Below are positions 7,604-16,613 of a DNA stretch of 57,479 bases, one piece after another. The notes beneath the pieces were generated by a model. It was not told the origin of the DNA. It ran no database searches and worked only from the letters and a program-made list of their open reading frames with translations. Numbering within the stretch: the stretch's first letter is position 1; every line of letters begins with the position of its first letter. A program made the translations under genes and the position numbers. This DNA comes from CAZKAP01 sp964550895 (GTDB lineage Bacteria; Bacteroidota; Bacteroidia; Flavobacteriales; Flavobacteriaceae): the NCBI GenBank assembly GCA_964550895.1, contig CAZKAP010000021.1, forward strand, positions 1 to 57,479. Reading direction: 5' to 3'.

Positions 7604-10282
7604 ATGGATTACAAGGAAAAAGTAAAAAGGGACTTCGAATACCTGATCGACCGACTGGACATAGTACTGCAAAGAACCGGAGACGGGGCCATTACCCCCT
7701 ACCTGCATACCGAGTTCGGGAACAAGACCCTCCCGGACCCGCCGGAAGAACTGCAGGAAAAAGTATCCCAGGCCCTGAGCCTGTCCTTTCAGCTGCTCAA
7801 CCTGGTCGAGGAAAACGTGGCCGCGCAGTACCGTCGTAAACGCAATCAAAGTAAGGAACAGCCCCCAATCCGGGGGAGCTGGAAGGAGAGTTTCCAGATG
7901 GCCCATCAGCAGGGGTTATCTCCAGAGCAGGTTCGCGAACGGCTCAAGTCGACCGTCGTGACCCCCGTGCTCACGGCACATCCCACAGAGGCCAAACGGG
8001 TAAGCATCCTCAGGTTGCACCGAAAAATCTACCTGCTGCTGGTCCGACTGGAGAACCCGGTGTGGACTCCTGACGAGCGGGGCATGATAGAGGAAGAATT
8101 GGATATGCTACTCGAATCCTGCTGGCGCTCCGGCGAGATCTATCTGGAGAAGCCCAATCTGCAGTCGGAACGCAGTAATGTGCTTCACTACATGACTCAG
8201 GTATTTCCATCGGTGATTCGTAGGCTCGATCGCAACCTGTACTGGGCCTGGAAGGGCATGGGCTGGGATACCGAACTGCTGTCTGATGCAGAGCACTGGC
8301 CATCGGTACGATTCGGGAGCTGGGTGGGTGGTGACCGGGACGGCCATCCCTTTGTAACCGCTGAAATTACAGCGGAAACCCTGGAGATTCACAGAACCCA
8401 TGCACTGGTTATGCTCAGGAATGAACAGGCTAAGCTTACCGAGGCCCTCAGCCTGTCCGATGAACTCAACCCGGTGCCGAAGGCTTTACTTCAGGCATTG
8501 GATTCCATGGCAGAACGCTTCCCCAAACTCTACCGCAAGGCCCGGGAACGCAATCCGAAGGAACCCTGGAGGCAGTATTCGGGCCTGCTCGTAGAACGCC
8601 TGTTGGCCACAGAGAGTGGAAAGTCCAGGGACGGCATAGCGTACAGTGGCCCCGAAGAGTATGGAGAAGACCTGAAAGTCATCGCCGATACCCTTCATGA
8701 AATCGGTGCCGTACAGCTTTACAAGGAGTGGATTTTTCCATTGCAGCGACTCATTCAGGCCTTCGGATTCCATCTGGCCAAACTCGACATACGGCAGAAC
8801 AGCGCATTTCACGAAAAAGCCATGGACCAGATACTCGAGGGCATCGCACATGAGAAGGCCTACACCGAGATGAATGAGGAAGAACGGGTAGCCTGGATCG
8901 GCCAGGAACTCAAAAGCGGCCGGCCCTTTACTAGGCGGGGAGTAATATACGGGGATGAGGCAACGGCCCTGCTGTCCTGTTACGAAGCCGTAAGGAATCA
9001 CGTGGATTCCTTTGGCCCGGAGGGTATCGGTTCCTTTATCGTGAGCATGACGCGCCAGGCCAGCGACCTCTTAATCGTATACCTGTTCCTGCAGGAATTC
9101 GGATTGCTTCAACAGCCGTTCATGGTGGTCCCCCTCTTCGAAACGATCGAAGATCTCGAGGCAGCACCCGAAATTTTCCAGCAGTTCCTTTCCCATCCGG
9201 TGACTCGGGGTCGCCAAGAAATTTTCGATTCCTGGCAGGAGATCATGCTCGGCTATAGCGACAGCAACAAGGACGGCGGAACCCTGGCCAGTAAATGGAA
9301 CGTGTACAGGGCCCAGGAGCGACTCACGGAAACCGCTGCCGAACTCGGCATCCAATGCCGTTTCTTCCATGGAACCGGGGGTACCATCAGCCGGGGAGGA
9401 GGAAAATACCACCGGTTCTGGGATAGCAAGCCTCCCGGCACCGTTAGCGGTCAGGCCCGGTTTACCGTGCAGGGAGAAACCATCGCCCAGCAGTTCGCCA
9501 ATATGCTTAATGCGACTTATAATCTGGAAATGGTGGTTGCCGGGGTGTTCCGTCAGCAACTGCCGCATAACCCGTGGACCAGAGGGATGTCAGAGATCGG
9601 CGAATCCTGTCAGCTCTTCTCGTCCCTCTCGCGGGCCAACTACAGGGAACTTGTGGACCGGGAAGACTTTATCGGGTTCTATAGCAAGGCGACTCCCATC
9701 GATGTCATCGAGAAAGGAAAGATAGGCTCCCGTCCCTCCCGAAGGACCGGCAAGCGGAGCCTGTCGGACCTCAGGGCGATCCCCTGGGTTTTCAGCTGGA
9801 ATCAGGCACGCTTCAACCTGACGGGATGGTACGGTATGGGGTCTGCTCTGGAGAAGATGAAGAAAGACCATCCTGGGCAATATGCACAAATCCACAGTTA
9901 CGCGAATGACCTGCCCTTCCTGAAGTATCTCTTTATACAGTCGGAGACGAACCTGCTCAATGCCAGTCCCACGGAGATGAAGCACTACGCTTCCCTGGCC
10001 GGCCCCTCTTCGGAGGTGATCATGGAACGCATACTCAAGGAATACGACCTCACCCGCAGCCATTTGCTGCAGCTCCTCGGGGACAATATAGAGGAAAGAC
10101 GGGATATGCACCTGTTCAACATCGGACTGCGTTCGGGATCCCTGGAGCTCTTGAATCGTCTGCACAGGGAAGCCATCCGGGCCTGGCGGGAAGAGGATGG
10201 TAGCAGCGAGGATTCTCCAAGGCTTACCCTGCTACTGCTGCTGACCAATGGCCTGGCAAGCGGCCTGAAGAGCACCGGCTAA
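7604..10282 (+). CDS. ppc: Phosphoenolpyruvate carboxylase
   Basis: A cytosolic anaplerotic enzyme that carboxylates PEP with bicarbonate to oxaloacetate. It is 892 aa from the ATG at 7604. A GTG at 7568 is in frame, but a near-consensus -7 element (TAATTTTA, 7576-7583) lies between the two starts and favours the ATG. Family motifs are VLTAHPTEAKR (catalytic His), GGDRDGHP, MLGYSDSNKDGG, and a C-terminus ending in a variant of the usual GxxxGLRNTG. The conserved loop FHGRGG reads FHGTGG here: T591 stands where the catalytic arginine (R587 in E. coli) is expected. Length and other motifs are intact, so this may be a lineage variant. It is preceded by the divergent tRNA-Ala. Confidence 0.92.
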   Translation: MDYKEKVKRDFEYLIDRLDIVLQRTGDGAITPYLHTEFGNKTLPDPPEELQEKVSQALSLSFQLLNLVEENVAAQYRRKRNQSKEQPPIRGSWKESFQMAHQQGLSPEQVRERLKSTVVTPVLTAHPTEAKRVSILRLHRKIYLLLVRLENPVWTPDERGMIEEELDMLLESCWRSGEIYLEKPNLQSERSNVLHYMTQVFPSVIRRLDRNLYWAWKGMGWDTELLSDAEHWPSVRFGSWVGGDRDGHPFVTAEITAETLEIHRTHALVMLRNEQAKLTEALSLSDELNPVPKALLQALDSMAERFPKLYRKARERNPKEPWRQYSGLLVERLLATESGKSRDGIAYSGPEEYGEDLKVIADTLHEIGAVQLYKEWIFPLQRLIQAFGFHLAKLDIRQNSAFHEKAMDQILEGIAHEKAYTEMNEEERVAWIGQELKSGRPFTRRGVIYGDEATALLSCYEAVRNHVDSFGPEGIGSFIVSMTRQASDLLIVYLFLQEFGLLQQPFMVVPLFETIEDLEAAPEIFQQFLSHPVTRGRQEIFDSWQEIMLGYSDSNKDGGTLASKWNVYRAQERLTETAAELGIQCRFFHGTGGTISRGGGKYHRFWDSKPPGTVSGQARFTVQGETIAQQFANMLNATYNLEMVVAGVFRQQLPHNPWTRGMSEIGESCQLFSSLSRANYRELVDREDFIGFYSKATPIDVIEKGKIGSRPSRRTGKRSLSDLRAIPWVFSWNQARFNLTGWYGMGSALEKMKKDHPGQYAQIHSYANDLPFLKYLFIQSETNLLNASPTEMKHYASLAGPSSEVIMERILKEYDLTRSHLLQLLGDNIEERRDMHLFNIGLRSGSLELLNRLHREAIRAWREEDGSSEDSPRLTLLLLLTNGLASGLKSTG

Positions 10283-10343
10283 GCGCCCGGCGATTCGTCG
10301 GAGTTTTTAGCCCAGATTATAGGCTGGAAGGCGGCAAACGGAT

Positions 10344-10351
10344 TATTTTTG
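10344..10351 (+). promoter_or_regulatory. -7 promoter element for the GNAT-MATE pair
   Basis: TATTTTTG matches the Bacteroidota TAnnTTTG consensus and lies 23 bp before the GNAT start codon. No clear -33 TTG is visible. Confidence 0.5.
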
Positions 10352-10373
10352 CGGTGCAAAAAAATCAGTCGAC

Positions 10374-10898
10374 ATGATCCGACCTTCCATGGCTACCGAT
10401 GTGGAGCACGTGTACCGCATTTCGCGGGCCTGTGCTGCCGATATGCGTGAACGGGGTATCCAACAGTGGAATGAGCATTATCCGCCCCGGGCGCAATTCG
10501 AAGAGGATCACCGAAATGGGATACTGTATGTGCTGGATCAGAACGATTACCCCATTGGGTCGATCAGCCTGAGCATGGAGAAGGACGAGGTGTATAGGGA
10601 TATCAAATGGCTGGGGGCTGAGGCTCTCCACCTGTACCCCCACCGACTATGCGTCGAACCGGATTACCAGGGCAGGGGATTTGCCCGCATGCTCATGGAT
10701 TTCGCCGAGCATTTTGCCCGAGACCAGGGTTGTGCATCTATCCGACTGGATACGTTCTCTCAAAATCCCCGAAACATCGCGTTTTACGAGAAACGTGGGT
10801 ACACTCGTCTCGGGGACGTCTATTTCCCCAAACAGAGCGAGCACCCCTTCCATTGTTTTGAACTCCTTATAGCGAGCGCTACCTTAGAGGCGCCTTGA
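10374..10898 (+). CDS. GNAT-family N-acetyltransferase
   Basis: A 174-aa protein with the acetyl-CoA-binding signature: strand HRLCVEPDYQGRGFARMLMDFAE (the Q/RxxGxG/A-type P-loop GRGFA), followed by the typical FSQNPRNIAFYEKRGY ending of the fold. It transfers an acetyl group from acetyl-CoA to an unknown amine. The start is supported by a -7 element upstream. Its stop TGA overlaps the TTG start of the MATE gene, so the two are translationally coupled. The substrate cannot be told from sequence. Confidence 0.88.
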   Translation: MIRPSMATDVEHVYRISRACAADMRERGIQQWNEHYPPRAQFEEDHRNGILYVLDQNDYPIGSISLSMEKDEVYRDIKWLGAEALHLYPHRLCVEPDYQGRGFARMLMDFAEHFARDQGCASIRLDTFSQNPRNIAFYEKRGYTRLGDVYFPKQSEHPFHCFELLIASATLEAP

Positions 10899-12232
10899 AA
10901 GATTCTATTAATTTCCGCAGCATCAACAACCTGGCCGTGCCCGCAATCATATCGGGTATATCCGAACCCCTTTTGTCCATTACCGACACCGCCATCGTGG
11001 GCCGCATACCGGAAAATGGGCTGGAGTCACTGGCCGCCGCAGGCATAGTAGGGTCTTTCCTGTCGATGCTCATCTGGGTTCTGGGTCAGACCCGCAGCAG
11101 CATATCGGCTATTATTTCGCAGTACCTGGGTGCGGGTAAGCTCGACGAAGTCCGGAATCTACCCATGCAGGCCATCTTCTTTAATTTCCTGCTTAGCCTG
11201 TTCGTGATCGCCACTACCCTCCCCGTTGCCCCGCTGATCTTCAAATTATTCGATGCGGATGGCCTCCTGCTGGACTTCTGCCTTTCCTACTTCTCTATTC
11301 GCATCTGGGGATTGCCGCTGACCCTTTTTACTTATGCGCTTTTCGGAGTCTTCAGGGGGCTGCAGAACACCTTTCACCCCATGTGGATCGCCCTCTTGGG
11401 TACCGGAGCCAACATAGGTCTGGATTTCGCCCTGGTCTATGGAATAGATGGTTGGATCCCAGCCATGAATCTCGAAGGGGCGGCCTATGCCAGCCTCCTC
11501 GCTCAGGCCATTATGGCATTAGCGGTCTTCCTACTGGTACTCGGGAGGAAGGATATTTCGCTTAGGCTTCAGTGGCCACTCAATAAGGAAATCGTGCGCC
11601 TATTTACCATGTCGGCCAACCTGTTCGTGCGCACACTCGCCCTGAACGCGGCCCTGCTGATTTCGGTTCGAGAGGCCACCTCCCTGGGAGATACCTATAT
11701 CGCCGCCCATACCATTGCGATGAATCTCTGGTTGTTTGCGGCCTTTTTCATAGACGGTTACAGTGCGGCCGGAAACAGCATGGGAGGACGCCTGCTGGGG
11801 GCACAGGATTACAAAGGGCTCTGGCTCCTGACCCGTAAAATCCTGCTCTACGGCTCGGTATTGGCGGCGCTGCTTCTGGTGGTCGGGCTCGCCTACCTGC
11901 CTTCGATCGGGCTAATTTTTACCAGGGAATCCGAGGTCCTCCGGGTTTTCAACCTCATCCTGCCTGTACTGCTCATACAGCTGCCCATCAGTGCGCTCAC
12001 CTTCGTGATGGACGGATTATTCAAGGGGATGGGGGAGATGAAATACCTGAGAAACGTGCTGCTGGTGGCCACACTGGCCTTCTTCATCCCAGTGCTATAT
12101 CTGGGAAAATTTCTCGATCTGGGAATCTTTAGCATCTGGATTGCCCTCTCGGTCTGGATGGCAGCACGAGGGGGAGGACTATTCCTCAGGTTCTGGAGTT
12201 ACTACCTCCCCAAAGCCCGGGCAAACCCCTAA
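10895..12232 (+). CDS. MATE-family efflux transporter
   Basis: A 445-aa integral membrane protein with about 12 helices, of the multidrug and toxin extrusion family (cation antiport of drugs or metabolites). The N-terminus KDSINFRSINNLAVPAIISG and the following SITDTAIVG are typical of the flavobacterial DinF-like branch. The start is TTG, in a TTGA overlap with the upstream acetyltransferase stop. No ATG fits the family N-terminus, so the TTG is favoured and implies coupled translation. The substrate is unknown. Confidence 0.88.
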   Translation: MKDSINFRSINNLAVPAIISGISEPLLSITDTAIVGRIPENGLESLAAAGIVGSFLSMLIWVLGQTRSSISAIISQYLGAGKLDEVRNLPMQAIFFNFLLSLFVIATTLPVAPLIFKLFDADGLLLDFCLSYFSIRIWGLPLTLFTYALFGVFRGLQNTFHPMWIALLGTGANIGLDFALVYGIDGWIPAMNLEGAAYASLLAQAIMALAVFLLVLGRKDISLRLQWPLNKEIVRLFTMSANLFVRTLALNAALLISVREATSLGDTYIAAHTIAMNLWLFAAFFIDGYSAAGNSMGGRLLGAQDYKGLWLLTRKILLYGSVLAALLLVVGLAYLPSIGLIFTRESEVLRVFNLILPVLLIQLPISALTFVMDGLFKGMGEMKYLRNVLLVATLAFFIPVLYLGKFLDLGIFSIWIALSVWMAARGGGLFLRFWSYYLPKARANP

Positions 12233-12237
12233 TTTTG
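12230..12237 (+). promoter_or_regulatory. -7 promoter element for the crotonase gene
   Basis: TAATTTTG is a perfect TAnnTTTG match overlapping the MATE stop codon, 17 bp before the ATG of the enoyl-CoA hydratase gene. Confidence 0.55.
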
Positions 12238-12253
12238 CATTAAAAGCAAACGT

Positions 12254-13024
12254 ATGTCCACCGAACGCGAGAACGGAAGCCTGTTCACCAAAATCGAGGG
12301 AATGATCGCCTATGTCGAATTCGGTCACCCCATGAGCAATGCCTTTACCCTGGAATTACTGGGAAGACTGACCCGAGAGATCGAACGCCTGGGCAGCGAA
12401 AAACAGGTTCATGCCATTTTGCTAAAATCCGAGGGGAATAAGGCCTTCTGCGCAGGGGCCAATTTCGATCAGCTACTCGACATTACGGATGTGGAAGGTG
12501 GCACCGAATTCTTCAGTGGTTTCGCCCATCTTATCAACGCCATCCGGAAGTGTCCTGTGCCGGTAATCGCCCGCGTACAGGGAAAAACCGTGGGCGGGGG
12601 CGTTGGACTTATCGCGGCCTGCGACGTGGCCTGGGCCGTTGAATCCGCATCGATACGACTCTCCGAGGTCTCCATAGGCATAGCACCCCTGGTTATAGAA
12701 CCCGCCGTGGCCCGCAAGATCGGCCGAGCTGCCTTCAACGAACTCGCCTTCCGTCCTAAGGATTGGAAGTCTGCATACTGGGCGAAGGATTACGGACTCT
12801 TCAACCGGGTCTTTGAAACGCAAAAGGACCTGGACTACTTCCTTGACCAATACTGTTCGGAGCTGGAAGGGTATACGCAAGAGGCCCTTTCCTTCTGCAA
12901 GCGGGCTACCTGGGAAGAATACAGTCACTGGGACCAGCTCCTTACCGATCGTGCCGTTCAGTCGGCCAAACTCGCACTGACCCAGAACACCAAGGCAATC
13001 CTGGGCGCCATCCGCTCGAAATAA
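12254..13024 (+). CDS. Enoyl-CoA hydratase/isomerase (crotonase) family protein
   Basis: A 256-aa crotonase-fold protein that acts on an acyl-CoA thioester. The two oxyanion-hole elements are visible: AFCAGANFDQL and GKTVGGGVGLIAACD. The acidic position follows in SEVSIGIAPLVIEP. In flavobacteria such genes usually encode enoyl-CoA hydratase or methylglutaconyl-CoA hydratase of leucine breakdown, but no CoA-pathway neighbour lies here to settle it. It starts just after a consensus -7 element and is followed 52 bp later by lpxH on the same strand. Confidence 0.87.
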   Translation: MSTERENGSLFTKIEGMIAYVEFGHPMSNAFTLELLGRLTREIERLGSEKQVHAILLKSEGNKAFCAGANFDQLLDITDVEGGTEFFSGFAHLINAIRKCPVPVIARVQGKTVGGGVGLIAACDVAWAVESASIRLSEVSIGIAPLVIEPAVARKIGRAAFNELAFRPKDWKSAYWAKDYGLFNRVFETQKDLDYFLDQYCSELEGYTQEALSFCKRATWEEYSHWDQLLTDRAVQSAKLALTQNTKAILGAIRSK

Positions 13025-13076
13025 TTCCTGGCGGGATACCGTAACGGAATGTTTGCTTAAATTTCCCCTGAGAACC

Positions 13077-13871
13077 ATGAAACACGCACAGCTGGAGGAT
13101 ATAGCGCTGCCCGAGGGGAAAAAGGTGTACTTCGCCAGTGACAACCACCTGGGGGCCCCCGATGCGAGACAGAGCCTGGCACGCGAGAAGCGCTTCGTGA
13201 GCTGGCTGGAAGAGATTCGCCGGGATGCCCACGCCATCTTCCTTATGGGAGACCTCTTCGACTTCTGGTTCGAGTACAAGAGCGTGGTTCCCAAAGGTTT
13301 CGTTCGGGTTTTGGGAAAACTCGCGGAAATCACCGACCAGGGCATAACCGTATACTATTTCGTGGGCAACCACGACCTGTGGATGTTCGGATATTTTGAG
13401 GAGCAGCTCGGAATACCGGTATTTCGAAGGCCCCAACAGCTTAGCATATCCGGCAGGCGATTCTTCCTCGCTCATGGGGACGGACTGGGCCCGGGAGATA
13501 AAGGCTTCAAGCTGATGAAAAAGGTCTTTACCAGCCCGGTTTCCCAGTGGCTGTTCCGTTGGCTGCATCCCGACATAGGGGTACCGCTGGCTCAGCACCT
13601 TTCGGTGAACAACAAGATCATATCGGGGGAGGCGGATACCCGGTTCCTTGGAGAAGATAAGGAATGGCTGATCCTCTATGCGAAACGAAAACTGCAGGAA
13701 GGTGAGTACGACTACTTCATCTTCGGTCACCGCCACCTGCCCATGACCCTGGAACTCGAAGGGGGGGCAACCTATGTAAACCTCGGAGACTGGATTTCCT
13801 ACTGGACCTTTGCCGTTTTCGATGGCAGGGAGCTCACGCTTGAACGGCTGCCCGAAGGGGCCACATCCTGA
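13077..13871 (+). CDS. lpxH: UDP-2,3-diacylglucosamine diphosphatase
   Basis: A peripheral membrane metallophosphoesterase of lipid A synthesis that cleaves UDP-2,3-diacylglucosamine to lipid X and UMP. It is 264 aa from the ATG at 13077; a TTG 24 bases upstream is in frame but less likely. Calcineurin-type metal motifs appear in order: ASDNHLGAPD, GDLFDFWFEY, GNHDLW, HGDGLG, and GHRHLP. The last 73 bases overlap, tail to tail, the 3' end of recJ on the other strand, so both proteins carry short non-conserved tails from the shared DNA. Confidence 0.9.
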   Translation: MKHAQLEDIALPEGKKVYFASDNHLGAPDARQSLAREKRFVSWLEEIRRDAHAIFLMGDLFDFWFEYKSVVPKGFVRVLGKLAEITDQGITVYYFVGNHDLWMFGYFEEQLGIPVFRRPQQLSISGRRFFLAHGDGLGPGDKGFKLMKKVFTSPVSQWLFRWLHPDIGVPLAQHLSVNNKIISGEADTRFLGEDKEWLILYAKRKLQEGEYDYFIFGHRHLPMTLELEGGATYVNLGDWISYWTFAVFDGRELTLERLPEGATS

Positions 13872-15547
13872 ACCGACAGTTCGATCCGGGTGTTCCCGTT
13901 CCAGTGGTTCTCGTCCAGGGCAGCCAGCACATCGACCCGTCCGCCGATGACAAATTCGGATTTCTCCGCCATTCCGAAACCTATACCGGATACCTGATGC
14001 CCCTTGTCATCCTTCAGCCCAAACTTCAGATGAGACTTGTCTCCTCCGACCTTACGGGTGTACCCATTGTCCAATAGGCCGTCGAAGCGGAAAACCGGCC
14101 TGGGATTCGAGGGACCAAAAGGGGCAAACTGTTTCAATATGCGATAGAAGCGGGGGGTGATTTCCCCCAGGCTCATGATACCGTCATAGTTGAGCTCGGG
14201 TACCCGAGGCTCAGACCCCAGCCGTTCGGCTACCTGTCGTTCAAAGGCCGCTCTAAACTCCTGTAGCTGCCCCTTTCTGACGCTCATCCCCGCCGCGAAG
14301 GTGTGTCCTCCAAACTTGGTCATGAATTCTGCACAGGCATCCAGTGCCTGATAGAGGTCGAAGCCCGGTATCGAACGGGCCGATCCTACAATCACATCGC
14401 CTTCCCCACACAGGACCACCGTCGGACGGTGGTATTGCTCGATCAGCTTGGAGGCCACGATGCCGATTACCCCCTTGTGCCAGTGGGGGGCGTATACCAC
14501 GGTAGAGAGCTTGTCCTGCTGACCGCTTTCGCTGATCTGCCGCAAGGCCTCCCGAAAGATCTCTTCCTGCGATCCCTTGCGGTCTTCATTCCAACTTTCC
14601 ACAGCCCTGGCGTATTTGTCGGCTTCCTCCTCGGATTCAGCCTGAAGTAGGTATACGGCCCGGGTGGCGTGGCCCATACGGCCCGCCGCATTGATGCGCG
14701 GCGCCGCCTGAAATACCAGGTGCTCTACCGTCCAATTCCCCCGGTACCTTTCAGGCAGGATATGTTCCAAACCCGGTCGGGGCCGGCGGTTGATATGCGC
14801 TAAGCCCAGGGCAGCAAGGGTCCGGTTTTCCCCGTCCATGGGTACGATGTCGGCCGCTATGGCCAGGGCCACCAGGTCGAGGTGTTCGCGAATTTCTTCG
14901 AAGGACTGGCCCAAGCTCCGGGCCAGCGCAGTAACCAGTTTAAAGCCGACCCCACAGCCGCATAGCTCCTTGTACGGATACGGGCAGTCGGGCCGCTTGG
15001 GGTTGAGCACGGCTACGGCCTCAGGAAGTGTGGCTCCCGGACGGTGGTGGTCGCAGACGATAACGTCAATCCCCTTGCTGCGGGCATAGGCAATCTGCTC
15101 TATAGCCTTGGTGCCACAGTCGAGAGCAATAATCAGATCGATCTCATTATGCACTGCATAATCGATCCCCTTCAGGGATATTCCGTACCCCTCGGCATAG
15201 CGGTCCGGAATGTAGATGCAACTGTGGTCGGTATGCGTGCGCAGGTAACCGTCCAGCAGGGCTACGGAGGAGGTGCCGTCCACGTCGTAATCGCCGTAGA
15301 TTAATATGCGTTCACCAGCCCTTAGCGCCCGTAGTATGCGGTCCACTGCGGCTCGCATGTCCCTCATCAGGAATGGGTCATGGAGCTGCTCCACAGCGGG
15401 CCTGAAAAACCAGCGGGCCTCACCGAAGGTCGTGATGCCGCGTTGGACCAGAAGACGCGCCACGGCCTCATCGACCTGAAGGGCCTGCTGCAGCGATTCA
15501 ACGGCCTCTGCCTCCGGCTCAGGCAAGGGTCTCCAGAGATAGTTCAC
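13799..15547 (-). CDS. recJ: Single-stranded-DNA-specific exonuclease RecJ
   Basis: A 582-aa 5'-3' ssDNA exonuclease of the DHH family, used in recombination and mismatch repair. DHH motifs are visible: YGDYDVDGTSSVALL, ALDCGTKA, CDHHRPG, then NAAGRMGHATRA and the DHHA1 motif FGGHTFAAGMS. After the conserved end (RIELSVQDV) about 18 polar residues follow. These are encoded by the stretch antisense to the lpxH 3' end and look like a read-through tail. The gene is followed by lpxH in convergent orientation and preceded 9 bp away by the osmC-like gene on the same strand, so those two are probably cotranscribed. Confidence 0.93.
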   Translation of the reverse strand: MNYLWRPLPEPEAEAVESLQQALQVDEAVARLLVQRGITTFGEARWFFRPAVEQLHDPFLMRDMRAAVDRILRALRAGERILIYGDYDVDGTSSVALLDGYLRTHTDHSCIYIPDRYAEGYGISLKGIDYAVHNEIDLIIALDCGTKAIEQIAYARSKGIDVIVCDHHRPGATLPEAVAVLNPKRPDCPYPYKELCGCGVGFKLVTALARSLGQSFEEIREHLDLVALAIAADIVPMDGENRTLAALGLAHINRRPRPGLEHILPERYRGNWTVEHLVFQAAPRINAAGRMGHATRAVYLLQAESEEEADKYARAVESWNEDRKGSQEEIFREALRQISESGQQDKLSTVVYAPHWHKGVIGIVASKLIEQYHRPTVVLCGEGDVIVGSARSIPGFDLYQALDACAEFMTKFGGHTFAAGMSVRKGQLQEFRAAFERQVAERLGSEPRVPELNYDGIMSLGEITPRFYRILKQFAPFGPSNPRPVFRFDGLLDNGYTRKVGGDKSHLKFGLKDDKGHQVSGIGFGMAEKSEFVIGGRVDVLAALDENHWNGNTRIELSVQDVAPSGSRSSVSSLPSKTAKVQ

Positions 15548-15556
15548 GCCAAAAAT

Positions 15557-15979
15557 CTATTCGTTGTGGAATTCGACTCGGATGTCAAGATCGGCGAACT
15601 TCCTGAACATTTCTGTCACTCCGCAATATGTTTCGAGGGAAAGATCCACTGCCTTCTGCAATTGCGCCGGGTTCAGATTGGATCCGTGGAAGTGGTATTC
15701 CACCCGCACCTTGTTGTAATACCGCGGATGCTCGTCGGTCAGGTCGCCATAGACCTCCAGGTGAAAGCGTTCGACCTCGAGCTTCATCTTGCGGATCAGG
15801 TGGGCCACATCCAGTCCGGTACAACCGGCCAGTGAAGAGAGCATGAGTGCCTTGGGACTCACCCCCTGAGGAGTATCCGTGTCCTCGCCACTGGGTACTA
15901 TGGTAAACTCCATACCCGTGGGGTTATTGCTGGTGAAGGTCATCCCCCCCTTCCATTCCGTACTTACGTGATTTGTCAT
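15557..15979 (-). CDS. OsmC-family peroxiredoxin-like protein
   Basis: A 140-aa protein of the OsmC/Ohr fold, whose members reduce organic hydroperoxides with a pair of reactive cysteines. Both are present: SLAGCTGLDV and ETYCGVTEMF. It lies 9 bp upstream of recJ on the same strand. It is divergent to a CxxC carboxymuconolactone-decarboxylase-like (AhpD-type) gene across about 35 bp, so the two thiol proteins may share a control region. The substrate is inferred from family. Confidence 0.88.
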   Translation of the reverse strand: MTNHVSTEWKGGMTFTSNNPTGMEFTIVPSGEDTDTPQGVSPKALMLSSLAGCTGLDVAHLIRKMKLEVERFHLEVYGDLTDEHPRYYNKVRVEYHFHGSNLNPAQLQKAVDLSLETYCGVTEMFRKFADLDIRVEFHNE

Positions 15980-16014
15980 ATCCGGTTCGTAAATTCAACC
16001 TAAAATTACGCAAT

Positions 16015-16605
16015 ATGGCACTGGTAGAGCCCCTGTCCCCCGATCACGACCCCGAGACGCGCAAACTGGCCGATTTCTTCAACGAAACCCTGGGATTCTG
16101 TCCGAATTCGGTGCTGACCATGCAGCACCGGCCCCGAATTTCCCAAGCCTTTATCGAACTCAACAAAGCCGTGATGGACAACCGGGGAAGGGTGACATCC
16201 GATCTCAAGCGGATGATAGCCTGGGTGAGCAGCAATTCTACGGGTTGTCGCTACTGCCAGGCCCATGCCATACGAGCGGCCGAACGCTATGGGGCCGCAC
16301 AGGAAAAACTGGACAACATCTGGGAGTACCGGACACACCCGGCATTCAGCGAGGCCGAGCGGGCCGCACTGGATTTCTCACTGCAGGCCTCCCAGGTACC
16401 CAATGCCGTAGACGAGGCGATCAGGCAGCGGTTATACCGGTACTGGGACGAAGGGGAAATTGTGGAAATGCTGGGAGTAATCTCGCTTTTCGGTTATCTG
16501 AACCGCTGGAACGATTCCATGGGCACCCGACTGGAAGATGACGCCATTGAAAGTGGGCATACCTACCTGTCTAAAGGGGGGTGGAACCGCGGTAAACATC
16601 ACTGA
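16015..16605 (+). CDS. Carboxymuconolactone decarboxylase / AhpD-like protein
   Basis: A 196-aa all-helical protein with the AhpD-type catalytic signature CRYCQAH (CxxCxxxH-like), implying a thiol peroxidase or alkylhydroperoxidase-related role. The ATG at 16015 is chosen over an in-frame TTG at 15973 because the latter would overlap the divergent osmC-like start. It is paired head to head with an OsmC-family gene, which fits an oxidative-stress pair. It converges with rsmI, with 8 bp between the stop codons. Confidence 0.83.
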   Translation: MALVEPLSPDHDPETRKLADFFNETLGFCPNSVLTMQHRPRISQAFIELNKAVMDNRGRVTSDLKRMIAWVSSNSTGCRYCQAHAIRAAERYGAAQEKLDNIWEYRTHPAFSEAERAALDFSLQASQVPNAVDEAIRQRLYRYWDEGEIVEMLGVISLFGYLNRWNDSMGTRLEDDAIESGHTYLSKGGWNRGKHH

Positions 16606-16613
16606 GCCAGCAT

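Noticed and set aside
12473..13736. Long minus-strand frames opposite the crotonase and lpxH genes
   Set aside because: They are shadows of two clearly identified genes.
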